DNA of 36,732 bases, taken from NCBI GenBank assembly GCA_030426385.1, contig JAUHYI010000046.1, positions 1 through 36,732 on the forward strand. Reading direction: 5' to 3'. This stretch comes from Phycisphaerae bacterium. GTDB lineage: Bacteria > Planctomycetota > Phycisphaerae > Phycisphaerales > Phycisphaeraceae. Shown here one piece after another: positions 33,459-36,732 of the stretch. The stretch's first letter is position 1. Each line of letters begins with the position of its first letter. The position numbers were made by a program, and so were the translations under genes. The notes below the pieces were generated by a model that worked only from the letters and a program-made list of their open reading frames with translations, was not told the origin of the DNA and did not search any database.

Positions 33459-33476
33459 ATTAATTAAATAATTAAT
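33459..33476. promoter_or_regulatory. 18-bp AT-only palindrome ATTAATTA-AA-TAATTAAT
   Basis: A perfect inverted repeat 31 bases downstream of the extended -10, between promoter and gene. The position suits a repressor operator, although AT-only palindromes also arise by chance in AT-rich DNA. Confidence 0.4.
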
Positions 33477-33533
33477 CGTTTTGGATACATAGATGTGGCA
33501 TGATAGATGCCAGTTTCGCAAGGATTGATATTT

Positions 33534-34511
33534 ATGATTCATCGTTTTTCTGAAAATCCAATTCTCACCAAAGACCAGGTCCCTTTTGACGCGTCATTGG
33601 TATTCAATGCAGGCGTCGCAAAGTGGGGCGGTCGATACGTCATGCTGTTTCGCAATGACTATGGTTTTGATTCACGCGATGCTACGTTCGAAGGCACTAA
33701 TCTTGGGGTTGCGTTTAGTGCTGACGGTATTAAGTGGGAAGTTGAGCGTGAGCCCTGTGTGGTCAATCCCGGGCCGCTGATTGATCCTCGTGATACCAGT
33801 AAGATTCATCGTGTCTATGATCCGCGTTTGACGGTCATCGATGGACGATGTTATGCCTGTCTTGCCGTCGACACCGCGTATGGCATATGCGGTGCGGTTG
33901 CGGTGACTGATGATCTACGGTCGCTGGATATACTCAGTATTTCGGCGCCGGATAATCGAAACATGGTGCTGTTTCCTGAGAAAGTCAATGGCGTCTTTAA
34001 ACGCTTTGAAAGGCCGATGCCAATCTACGGCCGTGGGAAACCTGAAGCGTTTGATCTGTGGATGGCTGACTCGCCGGATCTGCGTTATTGGGGCAATCAT
34101 CAGTGCATTCTTGGAAGCGAACAAGTTGCGTATTGCAACAATAAAATTGGTCCCGGAGCGCCCCCGATCAAAACCGATCGTGGTTGGTTGGCGTTAATAC
34201 ACTCCGTTTGGAAAGATGATGAACAGCCCCTGCATGGTTGGGAGCTTCATCCGTGGACCAAGCAGTACAGCGCTGCCTTGATGCTGTTAGATCTTGATGA
34301 TCCATCAAAGGTCCTGGGGATTTCCCGCGAGCCACTTCTTAGTCCTGCCGAAACCTATGAAATAGAAGGCTTTCGCGAAGCTATTTTTCCAACAGGTGCC
34401 ATTCTCGAAGATAATGGCGAAGTTAAAATTTATTACGGCGCTGCTGATACAGTCATTTGCTTGGCAACCGCACAATTAGATGATTTGCTCGGCTGTATCG
34501 TTGCGTTGTAA
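33534..34511 (+). CDS. GH130-type glycoside phosphorylase/hydrolase
   Basis: A 325-residue five-bladed propeller of family GH130, whose known members phosphorolyse or hydrolyse beta-mannosides. Recognisable parts: NPILTKDQVPFDASLVFNAG near the N-terminus, RVYDPRLTVIDGRCY (93-107) with the conserved general-acid Asp96, a central FPEKVNGVFKRFERPMP, and the ending ILEDNGEVKIYYGAADTVIC. The ATG at 33534 is chosen because AAGGAT precedes it by 8 bases; an ATG at 33507 would extend it by 9 residues without a ribosome site. No signal peptide, so it acts in the cytoplasm on oligosaccharides, using phosphate if it is a phosphorylase. It stands alone after yifB with its own AT-rich promoter. Confidence 0.92.
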   Translation: MIHRFSENPILTKDQVPFDASLVFNAGVAKWGGRYVMLFRNDYGFDSRDATFEGTNLGVAFSADGIKWEVEREPCVVNPGPLIDPRDTSKIHRVYDPRLTVIDGRCYACLAVDTAYGICGAVAVTDDLRSLDILSISAPDNRNMVLFPEKVNGVFKRFERPMPIYGRGKPEAFDLWMADSPDLRYWGNHQCILGSEQVAYCNNKIGPGAPPIKTDRGWLALIHSVWKDDEQPLHGWELHPWTKQYSAALMLLDLDDPSKVLGISREPLLSPAETYEIEGFREAIFPTGAILEDNGEVKIYYGAADTVICLATAQLDDLLGCIVAL

Positions 34512-34695
34512 ATGATTATGGTTGGCAAGTTCACGTTAGCGCGATAGCTGTCGCCTTTATGGCTGTGTTATGGTCTGTGTTTTCCCTGCGATTCGCGATG
34601 CGATTAAGGCGGCCGCTAACTATCTATAAAACTACGCGCGTGTTTTTGGGGGATGAATAACCGCGTTTCGTATTTAGTGTTTTGTAATAATGTTT

Positions 34696-34752
34696 TCCAT
34701 GGAAGATGCCCCTCTCTCTCTCTCTCTCTCGATGGGGCGGTGTGGCCATGGA
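34696..34752. repeat. (TC)9 microsatellite inside nested inverted repeats
   Basis: (TC)9 (34713-34730) is enclosed by GCCCC (34708-34712) and GGGGC (34734-34738), and further out by CCATGGA and CCATGGA (palindromic CCATGG at 34697-34702 and 34746-34751). The whole could fold as a long hairpin with the TC tract in its loop. Confidence 0.7.
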
Positions 34753-34811
34753 TAGCATAGAGTGTTGTGCGTCTCTATATAAACGTGCAGCTGGGATTCG
34801 ATGAACTATTT

Positions 34812-34844
34812 AAAAACGATTGTCTATCGCTATCGATATAGACA
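34812..34844 (-). terminator. Hairpin with T tract after the secreted FG-GAP/amidotransferase-like gene
   Basis: On the minus strand TGTCTATATCG pairs with CGATAGACA (2-base bulge, 4-base loop) and is followed by ATCGTTTTT. It lies about 90 bases after the stop at 34936 and is a credible intrinsic terminator. Confidence 0.55.
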
Positions 34845-34935
34845 TGTAGTTGTTTGGTATTCACCTTGCGCAACACAATACTGAGGCTCATTTAGGTGCG
34901 TTTTGAAAAGCGCTTGATAATGACGGAGAAAGATA

Positions 34936-36612
34936 TCATTTTTGTTCAAGCCACGAAGCCAGCCAATTGATCCATGATTCGGTTTGCCAGAAATCGGGCT
35001 GATCGTCGTCTGCCTGGCCCAGTGGTAGGGCAGCCACTTGCAGCACTCGGCCACGTCCCAGCCGACGTTCGATCAGCAAGGGGCGATCATCTGATTGGAT
35101 AAGCACACGAGCTTGTGGCTTGAGTGGCCCTAATGCCTTGGCGTATCGTACGCGCCCGATCGGATCAATGTGTTGCGGTGACGGCATCGGGACGATGCTG
35201 AAATCAGGCCCTAAATCTGTGGGTAATAGATTGGAGAAAGTTGATTCATTGTATCCACCTGATTTGCCGGTCATCGGGCCTTCGCAATAGATAAGCGTTC
35301 CACCGGCTTGCACGTAAGACTTGATCATAAGAATTTGCTTGTAAGTCAACGCCCACAGAGGTGTGTCGGTCATGATGACCGCACGAGTCTGTTCAAGCAT
35401 TTCGGATTTGAATGCGAATGCAGGTGGTATGGCGCCGTCTTTGCGCTTGGTAACCCAGCCTTTATTCAAAATGAATCCCATGGATTCAAGTTGGTCGATG
35501 TTGAAAAAATGCCCCATGAAGCCTTCGATATAAATCAGTGATCGAGAATTGGGATTAACTGATTTTATGCGTGCCAGAGTTTCGCTTTGATTGCTTGGTG
35601 GAATGCGAGAAACTGCGGTTGCCCAGGATCGACCGGGTTGGATTTCCTGATCTCGTTGTGGCTCGCCATAGCCGTTGCGTGTGGGTTTTAAACGAAAAAC
35701 CTGACTCATTTGCATGGCATCGAGCGCGGCTACTTCGGGCCCAGTCATTTCTCCTTGGTACTCAACCTCGGGTACTATGGCGACTTCGCCATCAAAGCGA
35801 ATGCGGCGCACCGCGACTAGCAAAGATTCGCCATCGCGTGACAAACCATGCACGCGGCCGATCGATACATTCGATATCAGGCCCAGGTCATTAAGTGCCA
35901 GATGATTGTTGTTGTTGTTGTTGTTGTTGTTGGAGAGTGTCATGCTCATAAGCCGACACCCCTCATCTTCCTGTACCGCAAATTCAAGCGTGAAAGGTTT
36001 GCGGCCGAGTGTTATTGCTTCAATGATTTGTCCAGGAAAATGAGCAATGACACGTTCGTTATCCAGAGTGATCGTATTCTGGTCTGTGATGTCCCATTGA
36101 ATAATGGAGCTGTCGCCTTCGTTGGTAATCCAGGTTGCAAACAATGCGGAATCGCCGTTGCCATCGAGGTCGCCGAGGATGACATCGCTGAAGCGACCGC
36201 CTTTCCGAGGATCAATTAGTGGAACATGACCGCCGAGTAGTCCGTAGCGATCGACCGAGACGCGAACCAATAACGCATCATGAACCCGTTGCTTGGTCAC
36301 GGCCATGACAAGCTGGAGGTATCCATCTTTTCGTGCGCGATCATGGATGGCAGCGCCCCAGATTGTGTCATCCGTTCGATACAATCGGCGTTGATCAATC
36401 AGTGTCCCGTCTGCCCCAAGTTGGTACCACTCAACGGCACAGGGTGAACGTGGACCGGCATCGCTAAAGCCCATCATGCCCACAAACAAGTAGTCGCGCT
36501 TGTCTGTTCCTAATGGCGAAATAGCCTGGGCGGTAGCACATAAATTCCCTAGCACACAGAGCGCTAAGATAATGGGGAGGTAAAGATTGATCCACTTGGT
36601 AAACGGCTTCAT
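34936..36612 (-). CDS. Secreted protein with FG-GAP-like repeats and a class-I amidotransferase-like domain
   Basis: A 558-residue exported protein. The signal peptide is 1-30 (Leu/Ile-rich core, ending ATAQA). Residues 38-330 are beta-rich with one clear calcium-type FG-GAP loop, VILGDLDGNGD (144-154). Nine consecutive Asn (228-236), coded mostly by AAC repeats, sit in a loop between strands. Residues about 365-556 resemble a class-I glutamine-amidotransferase-like fold (RAVIMTDTPLWALTYKQ, IKSYVQAGGTLIYCEGPMTG, RRLGRGRVLQVAALPLG) as seen in large secreted planctomycete proteins and in GH42 trimerisation domains. A catalytic triad is not evident, so it may be a structural module. AAAGGAATT lies just before the ATG at 36612. 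The partial gene upstream ends 40 bases before it. Confidence 0.78.
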   Translation of the reverse strand: MKPFTKWINLYLPIILALCVLGNLCATAQAISPLGTDKRDYLFVGMMGFSDAGPRSPCAVEWYQLGADGTLIDQRRLYRTDDTIWGAAIHDRARKDGYLQLVMAVTKQRVHDALLVRVSVDRYGLLGGHVPLIDPRKGGRFSDVILGDLDGNGDSALFATWITNEGDSSIIQWDITDQNTITLDNERVIAHFPGQIIEAITLGRKPFTLEFAVQEDEGCRLMSMTLSNNNNNNNNNHLALNDLGLISNVSIGRVHGLSRDGESLLVAVRRIRFDGEVAIVPEVEYQGEMTGPEVAALDAMQMSQVFRLKPTRNGYGEPQRDQEIQPGRSWATAVSRIPPSNQSETLARIKSVNPNSRSLIYIEGFMGHFFNIDQLESMGFILNKGWVTKRKDGAIPPAFAFKSEMLEQTRAVIMTDTPLWALTYKQILMIKSYVQAGGTLIYCEGPMTGKSGGYNESTFSNLLPTDLGPDFSIVPMPSPQHIDPIGRVRYAKALGPLKPQARVLIQSDDRPLLIERRLGRGRVLQVAALPLGQADDDQPDFWQTESWINWLASWLEQK

Positions 36613-36651
36613 ACTAATTCCTTTGCAATCTCGCGGGCTTGTCTGAGATTT

Positions 36652-36732
36652 TTACTGGGCTTCAAGTTCAAACACCACCACGGACCATGTTTTCAATGTA
36701 GGCAGTAGGGCTGTGACATCAGTTTGTGTCGT
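36652..36732 (-). CDS. C-terminal end of a gene cut by the window edge
   Basis: The last 26 codons of a minus-strand frame, ending in LLPTLKTWSVVVFELEAQ and TAA at 36652-36654. The pattern (Leu-Pro, Trp-Ser, hydrophobic strand, Glu) resembles the final beta-strands of some glycoside hydrolases. It would be the gene preceding the secreted protein at 34936, separated by 39 bases, probably in one operon. Confidence 0.5.
   Translation of the reverse strand, partial: TTQTDVTALLPTLKTWSVVVFELEAQ

Larger units (their letters stand above)
33129..33533. other. 405-bp AT-rich intergenic region upstream of GH130
   Basis: No gene is seen. The first half contains a perfect 22-base inverted repeat (33283-33304). 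The second half is very AT-rich, with an extended -10 promoter element (33419-33427), an 18-bp palindrome (33459-33476) and ATGATT/AATCAT arms around 33360-33390. Confidence 0.6.
34512..34935. other. 424-bp intergenic region between convergent genes, with repeats
   Basis: No gene is seen. It holds AAAACTACGCGCG (34628-34640), also found at 12083-12095, which with the following GTTTTT may terminate GH130. It also holds a (TC)9 repeat in nested inverted repeats (34696-34752) and a hairpin serving the minus-strand gene (34821-34844). Confidence 0.55.

Overview
The window looks like a chromosomal segment of a planctomycete, most likely of the Phycisphaerae type. This rests on two secreted proteins with PEP-CTERM sorting tails, a stand-alone pseudopilin with the [10 protein letters not shown] signature, a Ser/Thr kinase beside type IV pilus ATPases, and many GTG or weakly led start codons. 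The taxonomic call is an inference from gene content; there is no rRNA or tRNA gene in the window.

Left part (1-11742), conserved core. On the minus strand are a membrane-anchored Ser/Thr kinase, a PilB/GspE-type ATPase, a xylose-isomerase-like TIM barrel, an FG-GAP/VCBS-like propeller and a PilT retraction ATPase. On the plus strand are a polyprenyl diphosphate synthase, a multidomain REC-like/PAS/GAF/REC signalling protein, and RsmB (16S rRNA m5C methyltransferase), which overlaps the signalling gene by a GTGA junction.

Middle part (12116-31335), an accessory carbohydrate-type locus. A minus-strand pair joined by an ATGA overlap encodes a metallophosphoesterase fused to a PQQ-type propeller and a GH32/43-like five-bladed propeller. 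Next is a secreted TIM-barrel protein, divergent from a GntR-LacI chimeric repressor (AraR-like layout). A plus-strand run follows: PEP-CTERM DNRLRE-like protein, six-hairpin glycosidase-like enzyme, pseudopilin, a second TIM-barrel protein (a paralogue of the first, but PEP-CTERM anchored), an SGNH esterase, a PhyH-type dioxygenase, and a large all-beta protein with a LamG-like domain. Then come an enolase-superfamily acid-sugar dehydratase, a D-2-hydroxyacid dehydrogenase, and a second PhyH dioxygenase divergent from an AraC regulator. My reading is a locus for de-esterifying, cleaving, oxidising and dehydrating an unusual (perhaps acidic or methylated) glycan. No transporter or SusC/D pair is present, and the substrate is unknown.

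Right part (31608-36732): a YifB/ComM AAA+ protein lacking the usual zinc cysteines, a GH130 phosphorylase behind an AT-rich promoter/operator region, a secreted FG-GAP plus amidotransferase-like protein carrying nine consecutive Asn codons, and the last 26 codons of a gene cut by the window edge. Simple-sequence repeats (C10, an 8-bp triplet, (TC)9, (AAC)8) are unusually frequent from 26.9 kb onward.
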